64,000 bases of DNA from an archaeon (GTDB lineage: Archaea; Asgardarchaeota; Thorarchaeia; Thorarchaeales; Thorarchaeaceae): assembly GCA_024275415.1 (NCBI GenBank), contig JAJRZD010000082.1, positions 1 to 64,000 on the forward strand, read 5' to 3'. Each line of letters starts with the position of its first letter. The first letter of the stretch is position 1. Positions 1-8,245 of the stretch are shown here, piece after piece. Under the pieces are notes generated by a model that saw nothing but the letters and a program-made list of their open reading frames with translations, was not told the DNA's origin and searched no databases. A program made the translations under genes and the position numbers.

Positions 1-101
1 GGGTTTATATACTCACTACAGTACCGGGGGGTTGCGCACCACCTCCCCCAAAAAAAGGTTATATGCCCCCGTTCCTACCCTTTTCAGGGTTTTCCCGCAG
101 G
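1..101 (+). promoter_or_regulatory. Leader side of CRISPR array 1 (partial)
   Basis: The 101 bases before the first repeat contain TTTATATA-like sequence near position 4 and a run of A at 50-56. Repeats to the right end in TTGAAAC on the plus strand, the usual 3' handle of archaeal crRNAs, and the damaged repeat is at the far right end, so transcription and spacer addition should start on this side. The leader probably continues beyond the window edge. Its limits are inferred from array polarity only. Confidence 0.5.
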
Positions 102-1266
102 GTTTGAGTAGAACTAATGTTGTGTTGAAACTATCTTTCAATAAGATCCTTTGCACTACGAGCTTGATTGTTTGAGTAGAACTAATGTTGTGTTGAAACC
201 ATCCTCCAACCCAAGAGTGAGTTTATGATGGAGAGTTTGAGTAGAACTAATGTTGTGTTGAAACGAGGTATGTAAATTCAGTTTTTTCGTGGGGAAAACC
301 CCGTTTGAGTAGAACTAATGTTGTGTTGAAACCCAACATCCATTCCACAATCCGCTTGACCTCTACAGCGTTTGAGTAGAACTAATGTTGTGTTGAAACC
401 AGTAATACCCCAAGTTATATGATTCCATCCACTCCGTTTGAGTAGAACTAATGTTGTGTTGAAACTTGTTATGATACGTGGGAAAAATCCCCTTACTTTT
501 CGCGTTTGAGTAGAACTAATGTTGTGTTGAAACAATTCGTTTCTGGCATATACAGCGAGTGGGTCAACGGCGTTTGAGTAGAACTAATGTTGTGTTGAAA
601 CGCTTTCTCGATCATATCATCGAAAAACTCTATGGCCGTTTGAGTAGAACTAATGTTGTGTTGAAACTTGCTTCTCCTCCCAAACAAAACCGCCATACAC
701 ACCTGTTTGAGTAGAACTAATGTTGTGTTGAAACGGCTCTCATATTTCTTCATCAAATCGATGAAGACGGAGTTTGAGTAGAACTAATGTTGTGTTGAAA
801 CGCTGGCAACAAATATACCTGCGTGCCTGCGTGCCTGGTTTGAGTAGAACTAATGTTGTGTTGAAACCCCCTCGAATTGAGGGGCTATGTGGAATGGTGG
901 AGGGTTTGAGTAGAACTAATGTTGTGTTGAAACTAATTCATCATGAGAGAACTTATGGATCTCGGGATACGTTTGAGTAGAACTAATGTTGTGTTGAAAC
1001 TACCACTGGTGAATGAAATGAGTAACGCAATACCAAAAGTTTGAGTAGAACTAATGTTGTGTTGAAACCGGATACCTCGATGAGGCTTTCTCCATCCTCA
1101 TCGTTTGAGTAGAACTAATGTTGTGTTGAAACAAAACATTACCGAGTATTATCTGTGCTATGTTTTCTGGTTTGAGTAGAACTAATGTTGTGTTGAAACT
1201 CACGGGGTCGATCCTGACGACACGGCCCTCTATGCGGTTTGAGTAGAACTAATGTTGTGTTGGGGC
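102..1266 (+). CRISPR. CRISPR array 1: 18 repeats of 30 bp, 17 spacers
   Basis: Repeats start at 102, 170, 235, 303, 370, 436, 504, 572, 638, 705, 772, 838, 904, 971, 1039, 1103, 1170 and 1237. Each is 30 bp, begins GTTTGAGTAG and ends TGTTGAAAC; spacers are 34-38 nt. Seventeen repeats look identical. The last one (1237-1266) has its final GAAAC replaced by GGGGC, as expected of the old, leader-distal end. Polarity is therefore left to right. The repeat shares both ends with that of array 2 (read on the minus strand), so the two arrays probably use related Cas machinery. No cas gene is seen in the window. Several spacers carry inverted repeats (for example 747-767, 868-884, 1079-1102). Confidence 0.98.
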
Positions 1267-1552
1267 AAATAGTAGTTATATCTCGAGGACAATAGCACGA
1301 GTTTGAGAAGGATGACTGATTGGTGCGAGGGTATGCTTGGAAAGCCCACTAGGGAGATGCTATTGGTTGGGGGTCTGGGGGAACATAAACGAGTCTAAAG
1401 GGGGTGATAGATAAGAGGACACGGTGGCGAGTCGGGGAACGGAAAGGGGAGCTGGTAGCTCGACATGAGCACACGGGCTGGGAATGGGTTCTGGGTTGGC
1501 GAAAGGTTATTTGCCCTCCCACCGATATTTGAACGAGGGATGTACCAGCAAA

Positions 1553-2068
1553 ATGAATGAAGCATCTTCAGAAATGACTTCGGGAAGTCGGATCCTATCT
1601 AGCCTGTTAGGTGGTATCAATCTCATTGTTCTAGTCCCTATGGGTTATGAGACACAGGCTCATGGCGTAGGTTTCTGGGAGTTTCTTTTCGTCCTGATTG
1701 GTGTGTATTATGCATATACAGGTGTCAGGCATATAATCAGCGCCCACGACCGATTGGCGTGGTTCGATCCATCACAAGGAAGAGTGCAGTTTCCGCAAAA
1801 GGGGATTTTTGCATCGATCAGGTACCCGGTCGGTGCGGGATTCATGAGGATTAACATAGCTACAGTCTTACTCTTTCGCTCATTTGCGGTTATTCCTGTA
1901 GCACTGGTGTTTGGAGCGTTATGGTTCATGCTAGCCAAGATCCAAGACGATTCACGCATCGAGAGGTACGGTACCGACTATGTGGAGTACATGAGGCGAA
2001 CAGGGATGTTTCGTGGGAAAGGCGAGCAGGGGTTACGACTACAGGACTCGGGCTATGGGATGTACTAG
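1553..2068 (+). CDS. ICMT/phospholipid-methyltransferase-like membrane protein
   Basis: About 171 residues from the ATG at 1553; an in-frame ATG at 1484 would add 23 residues of low-complexity, non-membrane sequence, so the shorter form is preferred. Three or four hydrophobic segments are followed by a C-terminal tail with the pattern R-I-E-R-Y-G-x-x-Y-x-x-Y, which resembles the end of isoprenylcysteine carboxyl methyltransferase and PEMT families. The usual RHPxY signature is reduced to RYPVG, so SAM-dependent activity is doubtful. A better-preserved relative lies at 33994-34641. Family assignment is by motif only; the substrate is unknown. The gene stands alone between CRISPR array 1 and a convergent membrane protein. 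Confidence 0.6.
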   Translation: MNEASSEMTSGSRILSSLLGGINLIVLVPMGYETQAHGVGFWEFLFVLIGVYYAYTGVRHIISAHDRLAWFDPSQGRVQFPQKGIFASIRYPVGAGFMRINIATVLLFRSFAVIPVALVFGALWFMLAKIQDDSRIERYGTDYVEYMRRTGMFRGKGEQGLRLQDSGYGMY

Positions 2069-2185
2069 GGCTGCATTCAGTAAGATGCAGACATGATTCG
2101 AGACCACACCTTCACATCCTATTTTGACTGATTGGAACATACAGCTTGGTTTTGTCCTCTTTGAAGGTGCTTCTGACTGGGTGGT

Positions 2186-2848
2186 TCATTCTATCTCTGG
2201 GGGTGGGATGTCCACCTTGGTGATCTCGTATGAGGAACTCATGAACTCGACATAGCCCGTAATATCGGACACTAAGCCGCGATGGTGTGTCAGGCGAAAC
2301 ACTGCGGACCGGGATGTTCCAGGCTGAATGGTCCCAATCCGTTGCATCCTGAAGCTCCCGGTCTTGAACTCTATGCCCTCTGGAGGGTGTAGGTCTACCA
2401 CTACCATCTCGATCTGATGGTCGGACTGGTTGGTCACTTCAACATCAAGGACGAGCGATTCTCGTTTCTTTGTCAACTTGGAGCCGACATGAACATCACC
2501 GACCTGCTCAGCGTGCGATTGTCTGGGCGCACTGGCACGTCTGGTAGGGGCCGTCGTGCGGGTCCGTGATGTGGTAGGAGTCTGTGTGGAGGGTGCTTTG
2601 CTCTTCTGTGATTCTGCTGTCGATATAATCCACTTGTAGATGGCTGGTAGCTCGTATGCGACATAGGTCAAGACGATGAGAAAGACACACACAGTGATCA
2701 GGGTATCTAAGATGAAGGCCCGGTTTGCATCGATTTGGAGATAATCGATAGCTGGGTTCACGATGGGAGCAAGAAAAGGGCCAAGAAGATCCCTCAGTTC
2801 CTCCCAGAAGAGGGGTCTGAATGCGCTCTGGTCAGCAGACAGGTTCAT
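2186..2848 (-). CDS. Single-pass membrane protein with beta-sandwich-like C-terminal domain
   Basis: 220 residues. One clear membrane helix lies at about residues 45-65 (DTLITVCVFLIVLTYVAYEL). It is followed by a basic Ser/Thr/Pro/Arg linker (about 75-110), then a domain of alternating hydrophobic strands with phrases such as LDVEVTNQSD and FRLTHHRG, typical of CARDB/immunoglobulin-like folds that recognise ligands or partner proteins. The basic linker after the helix would fit a cytoplasmic C-terminal domain by the positive-inside rule. It lies downstream of the small GTPase at 3215-3766 on the same strand, separated by about 370 bp, so a functional link is possible but not shown. I do not recognise a named family. 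Confidence 0.65.
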   Translation of the reverse strand: MNLSADQSAFRPLFWEELRDLLGPFLAPIVNPAIDYLQIDANRAFILDTLITVCVFLIVLTYVAYELPAIYKWIISTAESQKSKAPSTQTPTTSRTRTTAPTRRASAPRQSHAEQVGDVHVGSKLTKKRESLVLDVEVTNQSDHQIEMVVVDLHPPEGIEFKTGSFRMQRIGTIQPGTSRSAVFRLTHHRGLVSDITGYVEFMSSSYEITKVDIPPPEIE

Positions 2849-2971
2849 TTTATTGCCTCAAATCTTCTACCATGTTCTAAGTGACTTGAAGGGTTATTAA
2901 CTTTCATCAGGTTCGCCAAGCCAGCAAGTTTATTATTGTTAACCCCCATAGGAAAGGTAAGGCGTCTTTCA

Positions 2972-3199
2972 ATGCTGGTGCTCTACATCCTTGGAACAGG
3001 ATTGGCAATGGCCATCGCGTTTTTCTTTTACAGCGAGGCAATTGATAGACATGGGAGTGGAAGGACGAAGAGCAGGAAAGGAGAGCTTGCAGGTAACATG
3101 TGGAGAGCCCCACATCTGGATTGCGATTTCGAGCCTACAAAGAACGCCTTTGGGCCGGGACGGAGCGTCCAGCTCAGGCTGCACGAAAGACAGTCCTGA
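2972..3199 (+). CDS. Possible small membrane protein
   Basis: A 75-residue reading frame with a hydrophobic N-terminal helix (MLVLYILGTGLAMAIAFFFY) and a charged tail. It occupies the 366-bp gap between the membrane protein (2186-2848) and the GTPase (3215-3766), on the opposite strand. A purine-rich stretch (GGAAAGGTAAGG) lies about 8 bp upstream of the ATG. Competing frames in the same region are equally long and none has recognisable homology, so this may be non-coding. Confidence 0.3.
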   Translation: MLVLYILGTGLAMAIAFFFYSEAIDRHGSGRTKSRKGELAGNMWRAPHLDCDFEPTKNAFGPGRSVQLRLHERQS

Positions 3200-3214
3200 C
3201 AGCACAGCCCGGTT

Positions 3215-3766
3215 CTAACGTTTAGTTCGAGGCGGAAACATGGAATAGAGTTTCTTGCTGATATAGTCGAAGATGTCCTTGACATTCTCACCCGTTTTTG
3301 CACTCGACTCGTAGAAGTCCCACCCGATCAGGTCAGCGTAAAGACGGCCTTCCTTCGTAGAAACCTCACGAGTGGCATCAAGGTCGATCTTGTTGCCAAC
3401 AAGCACACCAGGGAGGGAATCCTTGGATGAACCCTTCACGCCAATATTCTCGATGATCCCAGCATACCACGATGGCAGACACTCGAATGTTCGACGCCTG
3501 GTGATATCATACACCAGCACACTGTAATGAGCTCCTTTGTAGTATTGGGTACGGAGCTGACTGAAATCTTCCTGTCCCCCAAGGTCAATCACGGTCAGGA
3601 TAACGGGTGTGAAAGCATCGATGTTCATCGCCACAGCACTCAGGTCCACCCCTGCTGTGGCCCGATAACTCTCGTCGAAATCTCCGAGTACCAAGTGTCG
3701 GATAATAGAGCTCTTGCCCACACCAGGTTCGCCAACCAGTAGGACTTTGTATACAGGAACGCTCAG
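3215..3766 (-). CDS. Ras/Rab-like small GTPase, apparent CTG start
   Basis: About 183 residues. The P-loop GEPGVGKSS lies upstream of any ATG or of the first in-frame GTG (3721), so the protein must start earlier. Between the P-loop and the upstream in-frame stop there is no ATG, GTG or TTG; the sequence GGAGG at 3774-3778 sits 7 nt before a CTG at 3764-3766, which would give MSVPVYKVLLVGEPGVGKS, a normal small-GTPase N terminus. Other motifs: G3 DLGGQE, G4 GNKIDLD, G5 SSAKTG. The C terminus (FPPRTKR) has no prenylation cysteine. The set of motifs is that of Asgard Rab/Ras-like switches, which bind and hydrolyse GTP at membranes. It precedes the membrane protein at 2186-2848 on the same strand. 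Confidence 0.85.
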   Translation of the reverse strand: MSVPVYKVLLVGEPGVGKSSIIRHLVLGDFDESYRATAGVDLSAVAMNIDAFTPVILTVIDLGGQEDFSQLRTQYYKGAHYSVLVYDITRRRTFECLPSWYAGIIENIGVKGSSKDSLPGVLVGNKIDLDATREVSTKEGRLYADLIGWDFYESSAKTGENVKDIFDYISKKLYSMFPPRTKR

Positions 3767-3930
3767 TGATAGTCCTCCGTCAGGAGATAGTATCAGTCAT
3801 GTGCTGTTATATACTATTAATGCATGTAATATAAATGGGAACAGGATAGATTGCCTACCAACAACAGCACTTCCGCAAAGTTATAAGAACATGATAGAGG
3901 GGATGTTTGTAGACTATTGGTGATAAGTCC

Positions 3931-4812
3931 ATGCTACGGTATGAAGGCTCTATCTGGCGACCACCAAGCGAAGCACGAAGTCTGATCCTACAGGCGACGG
4001 TAGGCTGTTCACACAACGCTTGCACCTTCTGTGTTTCCTACAAGCAGAAGAGATACCGTGTCCGCGGGGAGAGCGGCATCAGGGAGGATCTCCTGAATAT
4101 TCCAGGTCATATCAAGGAGAGAGTGACAAGGGTCTTCCTCGCCGATGGCAATGCACTAGCGATGACAACAGACGAGATGCTTGCTGTCCTCAATGTCCTT
4201 CACGAGGACTTGCCCAGCCTCCAAAGAGTGAGTACATATGGCTATGCGAAGGATGTCCGCGACAAGTCAGTGGAGGACTTGGGTGCACTCCATGATGCAG
4301 GACTTGGACTCGTTTACTTAGGTCTCGAAACGGGTGATGACGAGCTCCTTCGGTGGTGCAGGAAGGGAGTCACGACCAAAGAGAACATCCACGCATGTGG
4401 GAAGATCCGCGAAGGTGGAATTTCCCTCTCACTCACTATCATATTGGGACTTGGCGGAGAGGTCGGGTCTGAAAGACATGCAAAGCTCACAGCGAAAGCA
4501 CTCAACCAGATCGACCCAGAGTACGTAGGAGCGCTCACTCTGATGATTCCCGAAGGGACTCCTCTCCACGAGTTGCATCAGAGAGGCGAATATGTGCCCA
4601 TGACACCGATGAGTGTGTTGAACGAGCTGAAGGTGCTAATTGAGAGTCTTACCTTGACGAATTGTATCTTCAGAACGAACCATGCTTCAAACTATCTGCC
4701 AATCGGCGGCACACTTCCAGATGATAAGGATAGGATGTTAACCCTTCTAACCGATACGCTTGAGAGGGCTGATGAGAGCAGGCTTCGGCCTGGCTATCTG
4801 AGGGGGTTGTAG
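3931..4812 (+). CDS. Radical SAM protein
   Basis: 293 residues; GGTGAT at 3919-3924 supports the ATG at 3931. The sequence GCSHNACTFC near residue 25 holds the three cysteines that ligate the [4Fe-4S] cluster, with CX4CX2C spacing as in the COG1032-like family whose N terminus reads RxPSEAxSLILQxTxGCSHxxCTFC. Downstream are the TIM-barrel features LGLETGDDELL and TIILGLGGE. The protein should cleave SAM to a 5'-deoxyadenosyl radical; the substrate is not known for this family. It is transcribed divergently from the GTPase at 3215-3766, with AT-rich TATA-like sequence (3797-3835) between them. Confidence 0.88.
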   Translation: MLRYEGSIWRPPSEARSLILQATVGCSHNACTFCVSYKQKRYRVRGESGIREDLLNIPGHIKERVTRVFLADGNALAMTTDEMLAVLNVLHEDLPSLQRVSTYGYAKDVRDKSVEDLGALHDAGLGLVYLGLETGDDELLRWCRKGVTTKENIHACGKIREGGISLSLTIILGLGGEVGSERHAKLTAKALNQIDPEYVGALTLMIPEGTPLHELHQRGEYVPMTPMSVLNELKVLIESLTLTNCIFRTNHASNYLPIGGTLPDDKDRMLTLLTDTLERADESRLRPGYLRGL

Positions 4813-4975
4813 CATCACCAAGGGACATGTATTCCCTACGGGTAACTACGAACAATGCAGGGAATCTCACGAATGGCTAACCTTTTCAGATGAAAAGCAA
4901 ATAAAAAAGAATGAAAGAGTGAGCGATTGCGCGGGAACGCAGTCTGTGGGCCCACAGTGGTCGAGCAGACCTTTA

Positions 4976-5170
4976 TCACTCACTCTTTCCCTCGAGTTCC
5001 TTGATGGTTTCCTCGATATGTTTGATATGATCCTCTAGCCTAGACTTTGCAGCCTCAAGCTGTTTGACCCGAGTTTCCTTGCTGGGTTCTGGGACACAGC
5101 CGCACATGTCCTGCATCATGCCATGTCCGAGAACGAAACCAAATCCATGTCTACGATGTCCTTCACACAC
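4976..5170 (-). CDS. Small Cys/His-rich coiled-coil protein (DUF5320-like)
   Basis: 64 residues. The N-terminal half is rich in Gly, His, Met and Cys (MCEGHRRHGFGFVLGHGMM, then DMCGC) and could hold a metal or cluster; the C-terminal half is a charged coiled coil (about residues 32-62). This layout matches small DUF5320-type proteins that often sit beside PadR regulators. Here it starts 9 bp after the stop of the padR-like gene on the same strand, so the two form an operon. Function unknown. Confidence 0.7.
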   Translation of the reverse strand: MCEGHRRHGFGFVLGHGMMQDMCGCVPEPSKETRVKQLEAAKSRLEDHIKHIEETIKELEGKSE

Positions 5171-5179
5171 GTTCTTCTT

Positions 5180-5746
5180 TCACCTCCTGTTTTTTGATTT
5201 CTTGAGCTCCATCAGCTGCTCATTCACCCAATCCAATTCCTTTTGCAGGTATTCCTTGTAGTGCTTCAGGAAATCCAGTTGGGGTCTTTGCCTACAATAG
5301 GAGTCACAATGGCGACGCATAACAACGAAGCCCATGGGACTTCGTGCCTTCATCGCCCACCGTCCGATGCGTTCAATCGAATCTGGTGTTATTGCATCCG
5401 AAAGGAACTGCCAGAGGTCGTCTTGGATCTTGAGTTCTGCATCAAGATGATGAAGAGCTTCATGGAGGGTTTCTTTTCCCTTCTGTGTGAGGTTGTATCT
5501 GATCGCATCTGGCGAGCTTTCTTGTGGGACATGGGTAGCATCTATCAGTCCGCGTTCGAGAAGCCGATGCAAGACTGGATACACTGTTCCGCTCTTGAGT
5601 CGCCACGCACACAGTCGCTCGTTCAGCTTCTGTAGGATCTCGTATCCATGTGCTGGGCTCTCGTTGAGGAGAATAAGAACCAAGAGCTGGACAATGCTCA
5701 GCTTCCCGATGCGAGTCTTGACACCACCTCTTCCCATGAAAGCCAT
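5180..5746 (-). CDS. PadR-family transcriptional regulator
   Basis: 188 residues. The winged-helix segment LLNESPAHGYEILQKLNE...GTVYPVLHRLLERGLI...YNLTQKGKETL is the PadR signature (HGYxI, SGTxYPxLxRLExxGLI, YxLTxxG). The C-terminal half is helical (about 110-185) and would form the dimerisation region. PadR proteins repress neighbouring genes and are released by small ligands. The gene is co-transcribed with the small Cys/His protein at 4976-5170 and is divergent from the amino-acid ABC transporter at 5921-9010. Inverted repeats at 5757-5798 just upstream of its start could be its operator, so autorepression and control of the transporter are both possible. Confidence 0.9.
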   Translation of the reverse strand: MAFMGRGGVKTRIGKLSIVQLLVLILLNESPAHGYEILQKLNERLCAWRLKSGTVYPVLHRLLERGLIDATHVPQESSPDAIRYNLTQKGKETLHEALHHLDAELKIQDDLWQFLSDAITPDSIERIGRWAMKARSPMGFVVMRRHCDSYCRQRPQLDFLKHYKEYLQKELDWVNEQLMELKKSKNRR

Positions 5747-5756
5747 ATGTTGACAC

Positions 5757-5798
5757 CTACCTATATAGAGCTCTACATATTAGTAGGTAGACATCTAC
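5757..5798. promoter_or_regulatory. Inverted repeats in the padR/transporter intergenic region
   Basis: Two dyads are visible: CTACCTA (5757-5763) with TAGGTAG (5784-5790), and GTAGA-CA-TCTAC at 5787-5798, which shares bases with the right arm. TATATA-like promoter sequence lies between the arms (5761-5768). The overlap of a TATA box with an inverted repeat suits repression by the adjacent PadR protein. This is inference from position and symmetry. Confidence 0.5.
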
Positions 5799-5920
5799 AT
5801 ATAAGTCATTCCTTGCATGTAACAGGCGATGGGCACTTCCAAAGCAAACGTATTAATGCGGGATTGCAGTACATTTACGATTGAATCAACAGATTCACAA
5901 GTACGGAGGTTTCGAAAGGA

Positions 5921-6751
5921 ATGGACGGCAAAGGAATGACAACATTGTTCCTCGTCGTTGGATTGGTCATCGGACTTGGGATAGGCTATTCAATCCCGGT
6001 ATTCTTCTTGGGTCAACCGGAGCCACAGGCGTCGGTCGACCTCTTGGATACGATCATTGAAGAAGGAGTGATTGTTGTAGGGACGAGTTCGGGATGGCCA
6101 CCATTTGAGATGGTCAACGATACGACGAATGAACTGTATGGGTTCGATATAGAACTTGTTGAATTGATAGTCGATGCAATAAATAAGAAGTACAACGCAT
6201 CCATTGAGGTACAGTGGAGCGACCTTGCATTTGATTCATTGATCGGGGCATGCCAACAGGGAACAGTAGACTTGCTTGCGGCAGCGCTATTTATCACACC
6301 TGAGAGGACTGCGGTTCTCGCTCCCTCGACGTGGTACATCAGAACAAACGAGGTAGTTGTGGTAAAAGCTGATTCGGCTCTCACTGTGAGTTCGCTTGAC
6401 GACTTGAATGGACTGGATGTAGGTGTCCAAACTGGCACAGCAGAAGACTATGAACTAGAAGACCATAACACCGCAGGGGGGTCAGTAACAATCCATAGAT
6501 ACACTCGACCCGACACACTGTTCGCTGACCTTGAAGCTGGTACTTTAGATGCAGTGTATGTAGACGAGCCGGTCTTGAGCTTGTTCTCTGAACTCTACGA
6601 CCTTAAAGTAGTATACGAGGTCACAGCACCACCGACGGCACTATTCATGCGATATGGAGACCCCAAGTTCTTGAAGGAAGTCAACGATGCAATCGCAAAC
6701 TTCTTCGCTGATGGAACCATGGATGCCCTCATCGCAAAATGGTTCGGGTGA
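5921..6751 (+). CDS. Polar amino-acid ABC transporter substrate-binding protein
   Basis: 276 residues. An N-terminal hydrophobic helix (about 6-27) anchors or exports the protein. The rest is a family 3 periplasmic-type binding protein: VGTSSGWPPFEMVND, LYGFDIELVELI, WSDLAFDSLIGACQQGTVDLLAAALFITPER, VGVQTGTAEDY and a final PKFLKEVNDAI...IAKWF. Such proteins bind polar amino acids such as glutamine, arginine or lysine outside the cell and deliver them to the permease. It is the first gene of a four-gene operon (5921-9010) with both permease subunits and the ATPase, preceded by the PadR regulator region. Confidence 0.93.
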   Translation: MDGKGMTTLFLVVGLVIGLGIGYSIPVFFLGQPEPQASVDLLDTIIEEGVIVVGTSSGWPPFEMVNDTTNELYGFDIELVELIVDAINKKYNASIEVQWSDLAFDSLIGACQQGTVDLLAAALFITPERTAVLAPSTWYIRTNEVVVVKADSALTVSSLDDLNGLDVGVQTGTAEDYELEDHNTAGGSVTIHRYTRPDTLFADLEAGTLDAVYVDEPVLSLFSELYDLKVVYEVTAPPTALFMRYGDPKFLKEVNDAIANFFADGTMDALIAKWFG

Positions 6752-6758
6752 TTAGTAC

Positions 6759-7457
6759 ATGCTACAAGCGTCGCCGGATTTCCTGAGAATTCTCGAGTTT
6801 GTCTTGGTCTTTGGACTTCCAGCGACGCTTTTCCTTACTTTTTCGGGACTTGTCATCGGGTTCTTCTTAGGTGTGCTGCTGGCACTCGCTAGGGTGTATG
6901 GGAACAAACCACTGCAGGTGATTGCAGAGGGGTATGAGAAGGTTCTCAGAGGGATCCCATTGCTCGTGTTGATGGTTCTTTTTGGGATTGGCCTGGCATT
7001 CCTTTTTACGTGGGTAGGAAGAGGATTACCAGCTGCATTTGCAGCAGCAATCTTTGCTTTGGGAATTAGGAGTGCAGCATATCAGTCGCAGATATTCAGA
7101 GGTGCAATCTTATCGGTTAGTGAAGGCCAGTTGCTTGCTGCTCGTTCAATTGGAATGTCCCAGCTGCAGGCAACACGACACATTGTTCTACCTCAAGCCT
7201 TCCGCCTTTCGCTCCCAAGTTGGGCAAATGAATATGCGGTGGTGATAAAAGACTCCTCACTCGCGCTAGTCTTAGGAATTCCTGAACTGGTAAAAGTAGC
7301 CTTCGATTTCACTTCACCGAATCCAGCCCTTTTCTTTCTGACCATGATAGTCCTAACTCTGATATACTTCTGCTTCACCTATCCGGTCACTCGTTTTTTG
7401 GGCGAGTTCATGTCAAAACGGTTGAAAAACCTAGGTCTTGGAGGAGGTCAGTTTTGA
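6759..7457 (+). CDS. Amino-acid ABC transporter permease (HisM/GlnP type)
   Basis: 232 residues with about five membrane helices. The EAA loop is clear: LLAARSIGMSQLQATRHIVLPQAFR, with the conserved G and the following LPQA that contact the ATPase. It starts 7 bp after the binding-protein gene and its stop overlaps the TTG start of the ATPase. With the second permease (8246-9010) it would form the heterodimeric channel of the importer. Confidence 0.92.
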   Translation: MLQASPDFLRILEFVLVFGLPATLFLTFSGLVIGFFLGVLLALARVYGNKPLQVIAEGYEKVLRGIPLLVLMVLFGIGLAFLFTWVGRGLPAAFAAAIFALGIRSAAYQSQIFRGAILSVSEGQLLAARSIGMSQLQATRHIVLPQAFRLSLPSWANEYAVVIKDSSLALVLGIPELVKVAFDFTSPNPALFFLTMIVLTLIYFCFTYPVTRFLGEFMSKRLKNLGLGGGQF

Positions 7458-8224
7458 ACAATAATAAAGTGCTTGAAGTCAGGGATATCTGGAAATCTTA
7501 TGACGCCCTAGAGGTTCTGAAGGGAATAACCTTTGATGTCGGGGAGAATGAAGTAAAGGTGATTTTTGGGCCCAGTGGCTCAGGAAAAAGCACGTTGCTT
7601 CGATGCATCAATATGCTAGATCCGCCTCAGAAGGGAGAGGTCTATCTCCGTGGCAAGAATCTGATGAATCCTGATGAGGATCTCAATCATCTTCGGGCTC
7701 GAATAGGATTTGTATTCCAACATTTCAATCTCTTCGCACATCTTAAAGCGATTGATAATGTCACAATTGGACCGAAGCTTGTTCTTGGATTAAGCAAAGA
7801 GGAGGCGGAGGAGAGAGCATATAGAGCACTTGAGCATGTGAAGATGGAAAGCTGGGCACATCAATACCCAGCACAGCTCTCAGGTGGACAGCAGCAACGG
7901 ATTGGAATTGCACGAGCTCTTGCCATGGAACCCGATGTTATCCTCTTCGATGAACCAACTTCAGCATTAGACCCTGAGCTGATAGGAGAAGTCCTTCAAG
8001 TGATGCTTGACATAGCAAAGGAAGGGACTACAATGGTAGTAGTGACACATGAGATGGGCTTCGCCCGAGCAGTGGCCAGTGAGATGATTTTCATCGACGA
8101 GGGGGTTATTGTTGAACGTGGTTCACCTCATCACTTCTTCACAAAGCCAGAATCGAAAAGGGTGCAACAGTTCCTGCATCGTCTCGAGGTGCTATATGGA
8201 CAGGCGAATGATGAGGAACAATGA
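7454..8224 (+). CDS. Amino-acid ABC transporter ATP-binding protein (GlnQ/HisP type)
   Basis: 256 residues. Walker [11 protein letters not shown]-loop in VFQHFNLF, signature LSGGQQQR, Walker B VILFDEP, D-loop SALDPEL and switch histidine VTHEMGFA are all present. The start is a TTG overlapping the permease stop by 4 nt; GGAGGT at 7442-7447 is correctly spaced for it, which indicates translational coupling. It powers the importer formed with the genes at 5921, 6759 and 8246. Confidence 0.95.
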   Translation: MNNNKVLEVRDIWKSYDALEVLKGITFDVGENEVKVIFGPSGSGKSTLLRCINMLDPPQKGEVYLRGKNLMNPDEDLNHLRARIGFVFQHFNLFAHLKAIDNVTIGPKLVLGLSKEEAEERAYRALEHVKMESWAHQYPAQLSGGQQQRIGIARALAMEPDVILFDEPTSALDPELIGEVLQVMLDIAKEGTTMVVVTHEMGFARAVASEMIFIDEGVIVERGSPHHFFTKPESKRVQQFLHRLEVLYGQANDEEQ

Positions 8225-8245
8225 ACAAGACTTGGAGGATCACGT

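Noticed and set aside
278..980. Open frames on both strands through CRISPR array 1
   Set aside because: They translate the repeat over and over and have no ribosome-binding site; they are a by-product of the array.
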